From assembly GCA_963739375.1 (NCBI GenBank), contig CAVUAF010000015.1, positions 186,001 through 250,000 of the forward strand: a stretch of DNA of 64,000 bases, given 5' to 3'. The DNA is from CAVUAF01 sp963739375. GTDB taxonomy: Bacteria > Acidobacteriota > Terriglobia > Terriglobales > Acidobacteriaceae. The translations under genes were made by a program, and so were the position numbers. Within the stretch, counting starts at the first letter, position 1. The number at the start of each line of letters is the position of its first letter. A model generated the notes under the pieces. The model did no database searches, was not told the origin of the DNA, and saw nothing but the letters and a program-made list of their open reading frames with translations. This document shows positions 46,650 through 53,834 of the stretch, piece after piece.

Positions 46650-47285
46650 ATTGCCGAAGTGCCGAAGTGCGGAATTGCCGAACTGAGGGGCGACTCAGGT
46701 CCTTTGCGGGAAAGGGGCGAGCGGCATTGCGGTGCTGGCGGGGTAGGGATCCTTCGACTCGCGCTCAGTCGCTGCGCTTCCTCGCGCTCGCTCAGGATGA
46801 CGACTCTCATTGCCGAATTGCCGAAGTGCGGAATTGCCGAAGTGAAGGGCGACTCAGGTCCTTTGCGGGAAAGGGGCGAGCGGCATTGCGGTGCTGGCGG
46901 GTAGGGATCCTTCGACTCGCGCTCAGTCGCTGCGCTTCCTCGCGCTCGCTCAGGATGACGACTCTCATTGCCGAATTGCCGAGTTGCGGAATTGCCGAAG
47001 TGAAGGGCGACTCAGGTCCTTTGCGGGAAAGGGGCGAGCGGCATTGCGGTGCTGGCGGGTAGGGATCCTTCGACTCGCGCTCAGTCGCTGCGCTTCCTCG
47101 CGCTCGCTCAGGATGACGACTCTCCTTGCCGAATTGCCGAGTTGCGGAATTGCCGAAGTGAGGGGCGACTCAGGTCCTTTGCGGGAAAGGGGCGAGCGGC
47201 ATTGCGGTGCTGGCGGGGTAGGGATCCTTCGACTCGCGCTCAGTCGCTGCGCTTCCTCGCGCTCGCTCAGGATGACGGAGCAGTT
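46650..47285. repeat. Four tandem copies of a 158-bp composite repeat
   Basis: Units begin CGACTCAGGTCCTTTGCGGG at 46691, 46850, 47008 and 47166 (spacing 159, 158, 158). Each contains GGATCCTTCGACTCGCGCTC ... GCGCTCGCTCAGGATGAC, which can form a long hairpin, and GCCGAATTGCCGAAGTGCGG text. Copies differ at only a few positions. Together with the bamD terminator they fill the 720-bp gap to the next gene. Confidence 0.93.
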
Positions 47286-47327
47286 GTCAGTCGTCGGTGA
47301 AAGCCAGGGCGCCTGCGCCACGCGGGC

Positions 47328-48077
47328 TCAGGATGACCGCTGATCCTGTTGGCGGGCGTGCCACTGGCGGGCGGCGGCGACCAGGGCGTGGAAGAGGGCG
47401 CGGGAGGCGGGATCGTCGTCGGCAGAGCGCTCGGGGTGCCACTGGACCGCCAGCACGAAGTGCTCGGGGGCGGTGCCTTCCACGGCTTCGACCACGCCAT
47501 CTTCGGGGCAGCGCGCGACTACGCGCAAACCATCGCCCACAACATCGGCGGACTGGTGGTGGCTGGAATTGACTTCGACCTCCTCCGCCGGCGTCGCAGC
47601 GCTCCCCAGGATGGTGGCGAGGCGGCTGCCGGGCGTGACGCGGATGTGGTGAGCGCGGGCGACGGCGCGGCCGGCGGCATGATTGACGTCGCCGGCGAGG
47701 TGCTGCACCAGGGTGCCGGTGCGCCACACGTTGAGCGCCTGCAGGCCGTAGCAGATGCCGAAGAGGGGCTTGCGCATGTTGTAGGCGTCCTGGAGGAGGA
47801 GCTCGTCGACGGTGTCGCGCGCGGGGTCGGCGGAAGTGGTGTGCGGGTCGCGCGAAGCGTCGTACTTCTGCGGATCGATGTCGGCGGGGCTGCCGGGGAG
47901 GAGAACGGCGTCGCAGTCGGCGAGGAGGTGGGCGACCTCGTCGGGAGGGCGGTCGAGGGGGATGCGCACGGGCTCGCCGCCGGCGTCGCGGATGGCCTGC
48001 TCGTACTGCGGCAGCGAGCGCTGGTTGTAATCAGGCTGGGCCGAGTGCGGCAGCGGGATGGCGATGCGGGGAGGCAC
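47328..48077 (-). CDS. Class I glutamine amidotransferase-like hydrolase (PuuD/peptidase C26 type)
   Basis: 249-aa gamma-glutamyl-gamma-aminobutyrate hydrolase-like protein. Nucleophile Cys in LFGICYGLQALNV; His-Glu pair in VLAVQWHPERS; upstream LLPGSPADIDPQKY is the family's oxyanion-side motif. VNSSHHQSADVVG is also typical of C26 proteins. PuuD cleaves gamma-Glu-GABA; the actual substrate here is uncertain. Confidence 0.9.
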   Translation of the reverse strand: MPPRIAIPLPHSAQPDYNQRSLPQYEQAIRDAGGEPVRIPLDRPPDEVAHLLADCDAVLLPGSPADIDPQKYDASRDPHTTSADPARDTVDELLLQDAYNMRKPLFGICYGLQALNVWRTGTLVQHLAGDVNHAAGRAVARAHHIRVTPGSRLATILGSAATPAEEVEVNSSHHQSADVVGDGLRVVARCPEDGVVEAVEGTAPEHFVLAVQWHPERSADDDPASRALFHALVAAARQWHARQQDQRSS

Positions 48078-48154
48078 AAGACCAGTTTCGAGTTTCTAGT
48101 TTCTAGTTTCAAGTGCAATCGGGGATTGAGGCCGGCGAGAGGCTGGCGCTCCAG

Positions 48155-48961
48155 CTATTCAAAGGTCTGGCTGGGGACCTCGCCGGTGGCGGCGGCAGAG
48201 GCCGGCGGAGGGAGGGTGGCGCGCTGGTAGTACATGTCGGAGATGGCCTGGCGGACGCGGGCGGAGAGCTTTTCCATGTCGCGGGTGGTGTAGCCGGCGG
48301 TGGGGATGGGTTCGCCGACGATGACGTCGAGGGGGCGCGGGCGCACGTGGAAGGTGTTGATGGGAAGCGCTTCGAAGGTGCCGACCAGGGCGACCGGCAC
48401 GATGTCGCACTGCGCCTTGATGGCGAGATAAAAGACCCCGCCCTGGAAGGGCTGGATATGGCCGTCGGAGCAGCGGCCGCCCTCGGGATAAACCAGGAGG
48501 GGCATGCCGGAGCGCAGGGTGTCGACGCCGCGGTTGAGGGTGCGCAGCGTGGTGCGGGGATTGCCCTGGTCAATGGCGATCTGGCCGGAGCGGGTGAGGT
48601 GCCAGCCGAGAAAGGGATAGCGGAACAGCTCCTTCTTGGCCAGGATGCGGAAGGGGACCGGGATGGCGACGTAGCCGACCGGGATGTCGAGCGCGGAGCC
48701 GTGATTGAAGGCGAACATCACCGGGCGGTGGACGCGCAGGCGCTCGCCGCCCTCGAGGCGCAGCGGGCACATCACGGTCTTGAGGATGAGCCACGCCCAG
48801 AAGCGCGCAAAACCGTGCTGGGTGCGGCCGGTGCGGTCGAAGAGCGACGACAGGACGGAGAGGCCGCCGAGCACGATGGTGTAGAGGTAGACGAGCGGGT
48901 CGAGGATGAAGATGGAGCGGAGCCAACTGAGGGCGTCGGCGAGTTTGGAGCGCGGGGGCAC
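48155..48961 (-). CDS. plsC: 1-acyl-sn-glycerol-3-phosphate acyltransferase (PlsC family)
   Basis: Membrane-bound acyltransferase of phospholipid synthesis. 268 aa with N-terminal hydrophobic segment (LDPLVYLYTIVLGGLSVLSS). Motif I FNHGSALDIP (HX4D), motif II RILAKKELFRYPFLGW, motif III VYPEGGRCSDG (usually FPEGTRS) and motif IV VPVALVGTFEALP are in order. The Gly instead of Thr in EGGR is a minor departure. Confidence 0.9.
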   Translation of the reverse strand: MPPRSKLADALSWLRSIFILDPLVYLYTIVLGGLSVLSSLFDRTGRTQHGFARFWAWLILKTVMCPLRLEGGERLRVHRPVMFAFNHGSALDIPVGYVAIPVPFRILAKKELFRYPFLGWHLTRSGQIAIDQGNPRTTLRTLNRGVDTLRSGMPLLVYPEGGRCSDGHIQPFQGGVFYLAIKAQCDIVPVALVGTFEALPINTFHVRPRPLDVIVGEPIPTAGYTTRDMEKLSARVRQAISDMYYQRATLPPPASAAATGEVPSQTFE

Positions 48962-49449
48962 GTGACCAATTTACAAGAATTGCGGAATTGCGGGGCAGTT
49001 GTCAGTTGCCAGGGGTCAGTTGCCAGAAGTTCTCAGTTCTCAGAAAACCAAGATCCCTCGCTGCGCTCGGGATGACAGAACGGCAGTTGCCAGTGAAAGC
49101 CAAGCCGGTAGGTTGTGGTGGAAAAGGGGCAAGCAGCACCGCGGTGCTGGCAAGGTAGGGATCCTTCGACTCGCGCTTAGTCGCGTGCGACCACCCCAGC
49201 AAGCCAAAACCAGGCTCGCTGGGGACCCCGGCTCCGCTCCCTCGCGCTCGCTCAGGATGACGGAGCAGTTGTCAGTTGCCGGTTGCCAGTGGTCAGTTCT
49301 CAGCAAGAACCAGTGGGCGGGTGAGTGCTACCGGTGCCGTGAGGCGCACGAAATACAGAGATCCTTCGGGCGCAAGAGCGGCGCCCTCAGGATGACACTC
49401 TGTTTAGTGAAAGCCGAGGGCCGGTGCTGCCAGCGCACGCGGGTAGAGG
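48962..49449. repeat. Repeat-only region
   Basis: AATTGCGGAATTGCGGGGC text, CAGTTGTCAGTTGCCAGG, GTTCTCAGTTCTCAG, an AAGATCCCTCGCTGCGCTCG unit, the interrupted GGATCCTTCGACTCGCGCTT unit with ACCACCCCAGCAAGCC (49155-49261), and a GATCCTTCGGGCGCAAGAGC unit (49351-49396). No gene. Confidence 0.85.
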
Positions 49450-50146
49450 TCACATGTAGAAGAGGCTGAGGCGGGGGAGGTGGTGGCGCTCGAGCAGGCG
49501 CTTGTGGACGTACTGGCGGTGGAGGCGGGCGATCTGCTCGGTGGTGAGGTTGCGGCGGTAGGGAGCGAGGTCGCGGTCGGCCTCGGCGCGGACGGCGAGG
49601 AGGTCGGCGTCGGTGGCGGAGACGAGCAAGGCGGCGAGCAGCTTCTCTTCGAGCACGGTGAGCAACTGCTCCAGGGCTTCGAGGGCGCGCGCGGAGCCCT
49701 GCCTCGAGTTCGGCGGCGGCGCCACTGAGCGAGGCGGAGCACTCGCGGGCGACGGCCTCGGCGGCCGCAGGCAGAGCGGCGGCGAGCTGGCGGAGCTCGG
49801 TGGCGTTACGGCGGAGGTAGGCGGCGATGGCAGCGCGGTCGAGACCCGGGGCCTCGCCGGCAGGCGCGCGTTCAGCGCCCACCGCGGCTTCCTTCATGTC
49901 CTCGGCGGCAGCGAGCACGGCCTGCGCGCACCAGGCGAGGGAATTGATCTTGCGGGCGCGGGACTGGCGCTGGTCGTAGCGGTCGAAGGCGTCGTCCATG
50001 CCGCGCAGCACGGCGGCGAGCGGGATGCCAGCGTCTTTCCAGGTTTCGATCAGGGCCCAGTCGAGCGTGGAGAGCAGCAGGAGAGTGCCGCGGCGGCGCT
50101 GGAAGTGCTCCTCGATCTCGGTGAAGTAGTTGAAGTAGTTGTGCAC
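49450..50146 (-). CDS. Conserved-looking helical protein, frameshifted
   Basis: Unrecognised protein of about 231 aa split by one +1 indel near 49697. Frame 1 (MHNYFNYFTEIEEHFQRRRG ... GAAAELEAG) continues in frame 2 (SARALEALEQLLTVLEEKLL ... RLHRQYVHKRLLERHHLPRL). N-terminal TEIEEHFQRRRGTLLLLSTL and C-terminal EADRDLAPYRRNLTTEQIAR look conserved. Probably a soluble all-alpha protein. Sequencing error or recent frameshift cannot be told apart. Confidence 0.65.
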
Positions 50147-50325
50147 GACGCGGCCCAGCGGCTCATCGGCCCAGCGGGCGATGGCACGAATGCGAGCAGG
50201 TTATCGCGGAAAGCTGCCGGCTGCTAGCTGCTCGCTACTGGCGGGAAAAGCGCAACACGAAGGACACGAAGGACGCACGAAGGGCACGAAGGAAAATCAC
50301 AAATCAGAAATCGCAAATCAGAAAT
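50147..50325. repeat. Text repeats upstream of the frameshifted gene
   Basis: CTGCCGGCTGCTAGCTGCTC, GGACACGAAGGACGCACGAA iterations and AAATCACAAATCAGAAATCG text. Confidence 0.75.
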
Positions 50326-51180
50326 TCAAGTGGCGCGGGACTTGGCGCCGCGGGCGGTGGCGGCGGAGTGGCGCTCCCAGATGAGGCGCAGGCCTTCGAG
50401 GGTGAGCAGGTCGTCCACGGCCTCGATGTACTTGGAGCCAGCGCCGATGAGGGGGGCGAGGCCGCCGGTGGCGATGACGTGGGGCTTGGCGCCGACTTCG
50501 GGGAGCATGCGCTCGAGGATGCCGTCGATCAGGCCAATGTAGCCGTAGTAGAGACCGGACTGCAGGTGCTCGACGGTGTTGGTGCCGATGACCTTGGGGG
50601 GCTTGCGGATCTCGACGCGCTGCAGGCGGGCGGCGCGGCTGAAGAGGGCGTCGGCGCTGATGCCGAGGCCGGGAGCGATGGCGCCGCCGAGGTACTCGCC
50701 CTTGGCGGAGATGACGTCGAAGGTGGTGGCGGTGCCGAAATCGACGACGATGCAGGGCCCGCCGTATTTGGCGAAGGCGGCAACGCCGTTGACGATGCGG
50801 TCGGCGCCGACTTCGGCGGGATTGTCCACCAGGACCGGCATGCCGGTCTTGACGCCGGGGCCGATGAACAGCGGGCGGCGGTCGAAGTAGTGCTCGCAGA
50901 CCTCGCGCAGCGTGGGGTCCATGGGGGGGACGACGGAGGAGATGACAATGCCCTCCATGGCGGTGAAGTCCACGCCCCCCATGGCGAAGAGGTTGCGGAA
51001 GAGGACGCCGTATTCATCCACCGTCTGGCTGCGGGTGGTGGCGACGCGCCAGTGGGCGAGCAGGTAGCGGAAGTCGCCGCCGACGGCGGAGGAGGGCTCG
51101 AGGGCGCGGTCGGGCGGCGCGCTGCGGGCAAACACGCCGAGCACGGTGTTGGTGTTACCGACGTCGAGCACCAGGAGCAT
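50326..51180 (-). CDS. coaX: Type III pantothenate kinase
   Basis: First step of coenzyme A synthesis. 284 aa, ASKHA fold. Signatures: LLVLDVGNTNTVLGVF (phosphate 1), PGVKTGMPVLVDNPAEVGAD with RIVNGVAAF (dimer and catalytic Asp), VVDFGTATTFDVIS, and IGTNTVEHLQSGLYYGYIG. CoaX is insensitive to CoA feedback. It is the last gene of the nadC-birA-coaX series. The 82-nt gap to birA holds TTTCTCGTTGCTAG-type repeat text. Confidence 0.97.
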   Translation of the reverse strand: MLLVLDVGNTNTVLGVFARSAPPDRALEPSSAVGGDFRYLLAHWRVATTRSQTVDEYGVLFRNLFAMGGVDFTAMEGIVISSVVPPMDPTLREVCEHYFDRRPLFIGPGVKTGMPVLVDNPAEVGADRIVNGVAAFAKYGGPCIVVDFGTATTFDVISAKGEYLGGAIAPGLGISADALFSRAARLQRVEIRKPPKVIGTNTVEHLQSGLYYGYIGLIDGILERMLPEVGAKPHVIATGGLAPLIGAGSKYIEAVDDLLTLEGLRLIWERHSAATARGAKSRAT

Positions 51181-51261
51181 GGTTTCTAGTTTCTCGTTGC
51201 TAGTTTCTCGTTTCTTGTGGCATTGCGCCAGCAGTTTCGAGGCGAGCGACGAGAAACAGCG

Positions 51262-52191
51262 CTAGAGCGGGCGCACGCTGCCGGAGAGGACGGTGCGGAC
51301 GCCGGTGGCGGTACGGACGCGGAGGAAGCCGCGGTCGTCGAGGCCGTCGGTGACGCCCTCGTAGCCGCCTTCGTCTTCGACGCGCACGCGGCAGCCACGC
51401 GCGGTGGAGGAGGCGGCTTCAAAGCGACGAATGAGTTCGGGGCGCGTCTCCGTGGGCGCCGCGGCGAGGCGGCGGTACTCGCGGTCGAGCGCCTTGAGGA
51501 TGGCGGCGGCCAGCATGACGCGCGAGGAGGGGTGGCTGGTCTCGAGGCGCAGGGAGGTGGCGGCGTCCTGCAGCGGCGCGGGAAAGCTGACCTGGTTGAC
51601 GTTGACCCCGATGCCGACGACCACGTGGCGGAGGCGCGTGGCCTCGGCGGTGAGCTCGATGAGGATGCCGCAGAACTTGCGGCCGGCGAAGAGGAGGTCG
51701 TTGGGCCAGCGCAGGTCGGGGCGGTGGCCGCTGGTTTCGGCGACGGCGTCGGCGACGGCGAGGCCGGCGAGCAGCGAGAGCACCAGGACGTCGGCGGGGG
51801 CGAGCGGGGGACGCAGCAGGACGGAGGCGTAAATGCCGACGCTGCGCTCGCTGAGCCAGTCGTGGCCGCCGCGACCACGGCCGGCGGTCTGCTCCTCGGC
51901 GAGGAAAACGCTGCCTTCCAGGGCGCCGGCGGCTGCGGCGGAGAGCGCGGCGGTGTTCGTGGAATCGACGCGGAAGTAGTGCTGGAGCTTGCCGGCAAAC
52001 AGCGTGCCGCGGAGCAGCGGGTCGAGCACTTCGGGGAGCAGCAGGTCAGGGACGCTCTCCAGGCGATAGCCGGTGTGGGGGTGGCCGGCGATTTCGACGC
52101 CGAGCGAGCGCAATTGCTGCACCACGCGCCACACCGCGGAGCGCGTGGTGCCGATCTCGGCGGCGAGCTTGGTGCCGCTGACCACCAGCAT
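51262..52191 (-). CDS. birA: Biotin--[acetyl-CoA-carboxylase] ligase/repressor BirA
   Basis: Attaches biotin to the BCCP subunit and, with its N-terminal winged helix, can repress biotin genes. wHTH remnant LVVSGTKLAAEIGTTRSAVWRV; ligase core VDSTNTAAL, AEEQTAGRGRGGHDWLSE (biotinyl-AMP loop GRGRxG), LRWPNDLLFAGRK, GILIEL and GIGVNVNQVSFP; C-terminal SH3-like cap. The ATG at 52191 misses the first HTH helix. The frame is open upstream for about 29 more codons to a TGA and encodes typical residues (LGRIIRLLADHP) but has no ATG/GTG/TTG, so the real start is either unusual (ATT, CTG) or hidden by an indel. Confidence 0.93.
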   Translation of the reverse strand: MLVVSGTKLAAEIGTTRSAVWRVVQQLRSLGVEIAGHPHTGYRLESVPDLLLPEVLDPLLRGTLFAGKLQHYFRVDSTNTAALSAAAAGALEGSVFLAEEQTAGRGRGGHDWLSERSVGIYASVLLRPPLAPADVLVLSLLAGLAVADAVAETSGHRPDLRWPNDLLFAGRKFCGILIELTAEATRLRHVVVGIGVNVNQVSFPAPLQDAATSLRLETSHPSSRVMLAAAILKALDREYRRLAAAPTETRPELIRRFEAASSTARGCRVRVEDEGGYEGVTDGLDDRGFLRVRTATGVRTVLSGSVRPL

Positions 52192-52309
52192 GGGATGGTC
52201 GGCGAGCAGGCGGATGATGCGGCCGAGGCGGGCGTCGGTGCGACCGTCGGGGGCAATGAGGTCAAGCGCGGCGCGGGTTTTCAGGGTGCGGGCGATGGCG
52301 GCATTATCT

Positions 52310-52670
52310 ACCCTTCACCGGCAGTTGTCAGTTGCCAGTTGTCAGTTGCCAGAAAAACCCAGAAGTTTCGAGTTTCGGGTTTCGAGTTTCGAGCAAAGCT
52401 TAGAAAAGCAGATCCCTCGCTGCGCTCGGGGAGTCTGGAAAGGAAGCTGGGACGTCGCGCATGAGGGCGCATTTTCTTGGGATTTGGGTAGGGTAGGGAT
52501 CCTTCGACTCGCGCTGAGTCGCTTCGCTTCCTCGCGCTCGCTCAGGATGACAACATCAAGGCGGCGGCCAAGTATGACGGGGTCGTGGTGCGGCGAAATA
52601 CATGGATACTTCGGGCGCAAGACCGGCGCCCTCAGGATGACGCCCTGGTTTTTTTAAGCGCCCTGAGGCG
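52310..52670. repeat. Repeat-only region between nadC and birA
   Basis: CAGTTGTCAGTTGCCAGTTG text, TTTCGAGTTTCGGG text, GATCCCTCGCTGCGCTCGG, a full GGATCCTTCGACTCGCGCTG unit (52497-52550) and a GGATACTTCGGGCGCAAGAC unit (52603-52642). Splits an otherwise tight operon. Confidence 0.85.
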
Positions 52671-52675
52671 GGAGT

Positions 52676-53554
52676 TCACGCCGGGGTGATGCGCAGGCTC
52701 ATGTCGACGGCGGGAGCGGAGTGGGTGAGGGCGCCGACGGAGATGTATTCGACGCCGAGCTCGGCGTAAGCGCGGACGTTGTCCAAGTTGATGCCGCCGG
52801 AGACCTCGACGGGAATGCGGCGGGTGTGGCGGCGGATGCGGTCGAGGGCCAGGCGCACGTCGGCGACGCTCATGTTGTCGAGCAGGACGGCCTCGGCGCC
52901 GTGTTGCAGCGCGTCTTCCAGCTCGGCGAGGTTGCGGACCTCGATCTCGATGGGCTGCTCGCCGCGGCGGTTATGCAGGGCGCGCTCCAGGGCCGGGGCA
53001 ATGCCGCCGGCGAGCGCGATGTGGTTGTTCTTGATGAGGACACCGTCGCTGAGGTCGAGGCGGTGGTTCATGCCGCCGCCGCAACGCACCCCGTACTTGT
53101 CGAGGACGCGCAGGCCGGGGATGGTCTTGCGGGTGTCGAGGATGTGGACGCGAGTGCCGGCCACGGCATCGATGAACTTGCGGGTCAGGGTGGCGATGCC
53201 GCTGAGGCGCTGCAGCATGTTGAGGATGACGCGCTCGCAGGCGAGCAGGACGCGGGCATTGTGGCGCACCACGGCGATGGTCTGGCCGGGGTGCAGGCGG
53301 ACGCCGTCGAAGACCTCGGGATGGCTGGTGACCTCGGGATGCGCGACCACGGCGCCGTCGAGGGCGGCGAAGACTTCGAGGATGCGCTGCACGCAGCCGA
53401 GGCCGGCGAGCACGCAGTCCTGCTTGGCGAGCAGGATGCCGGTGGCGCGCTGTTGGGGGTCGATGCAGGCGTAGGTGGTGGCATCGCGGGTGGCACGGTC
53501 CTCGGCCAGGGCGTTTTCCAGGATGGCGGTGATGGAGCGCGAGTTCCAGTTCAT
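52676..53554 (-). CDS. nadC: Nicotinate-nucleotide pyrophosphorylase (carboxylating)
   Basis: Makes NaMN from quinolinate and PRPP in NAD synthesis. 292 aa. Motifs: N-terminal ALAEDRATRDATTYACI (ED..GD.T-like), LNMLQRLSGIATLT, ILDTRKTIPGLRVLDKYGVR (quinolinate/PRPP site, TRKT.PG.R), GGGMNHRLDLSDGVLIKNNH, and IEVEVRNL-type IEIEVRNLAELEDAL with EVSGGINLDNV at the phosphate site. Order nadC-birA-coaX suggests a cofactor operon. Confidence 0.97.
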   Translation of the reverse strand: MNWNSRSITAILENALAEDRATRDATTYACIDPQQRATGILLAKQDCVLAGLGCVQRILEVFAALDGAVVAHPEVTSHPEVFDGVRLHPGQTIAVVRHNARVLLACERVILNMLQRLSGIATLTRKFIDAVAGTRVHILDTRKTIPGLRVLDKYGVRCGGGMNHRLDLSDGVLIKNNHIALAGGIAPALERALHNRRGEQPIEIEVRNLAELEDALQHGAEAVLLDNMSVADVRLALDRIRRHTRRIPVEVSGGINLDNVRAYAELGVEYISVGALTHSAPAVDMSLRITPA

Positions 53555-53830
53555 GGTAAGCCTCGGGCTTACGCCCTCGGGGTGTGGTGCCGCCCTTAAA
53601 GGGGCTCGGGTTTTCTTTGGTGCCTTACCCCGGGCTTAAGCCCGGGGCTATTCTCGGCCGCGCCTCCGGCGCGGTTTGTATCGCCCGCTAAAGCGGGCTT
53701 GGAAATTCGCATTGCGCTCTAACCCAGGGCTTACGCCCTGGGCTAATCTCTGTCGCCGCCTCCGGCGGCTGGTGCACGGTAATGCATAGATCCTTCGGCG
53801 GCAACCCCGGCCGCCTCAGGATGACGAGTG
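53555..53830. repeat. REP-like palindromes between valS and nadC
   Basis: CCTCGGGCTTACGCCCTCGG, CCCCGGGCTTAAGCCCGGGG (perfect palindrome), CGCGCCTCCGGCGCGG, CCAGGGCTTACGCCCTGGG and GCCGCCTCCGGCGGC, then a GATCCTTCGGCGGCAACCCC unit. Different palindrome type from the rest of the window. Confidence 0.85.
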
Positions 53831-53834
53831 GTCT

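Noticed and set aside
46650..47285. CRISPR array
   Set aside because: Repeats are 158 bp with no unique spacers, and no cas genes are present.
46514..47343. Family of small proteins with SEREEAQRLSASRRIPT-type sequence
   Set aside because: These reading frames are translations of the GGATCC...CAGGATGAC repeat in various frames; no start signals or conservation beyond the repeat.
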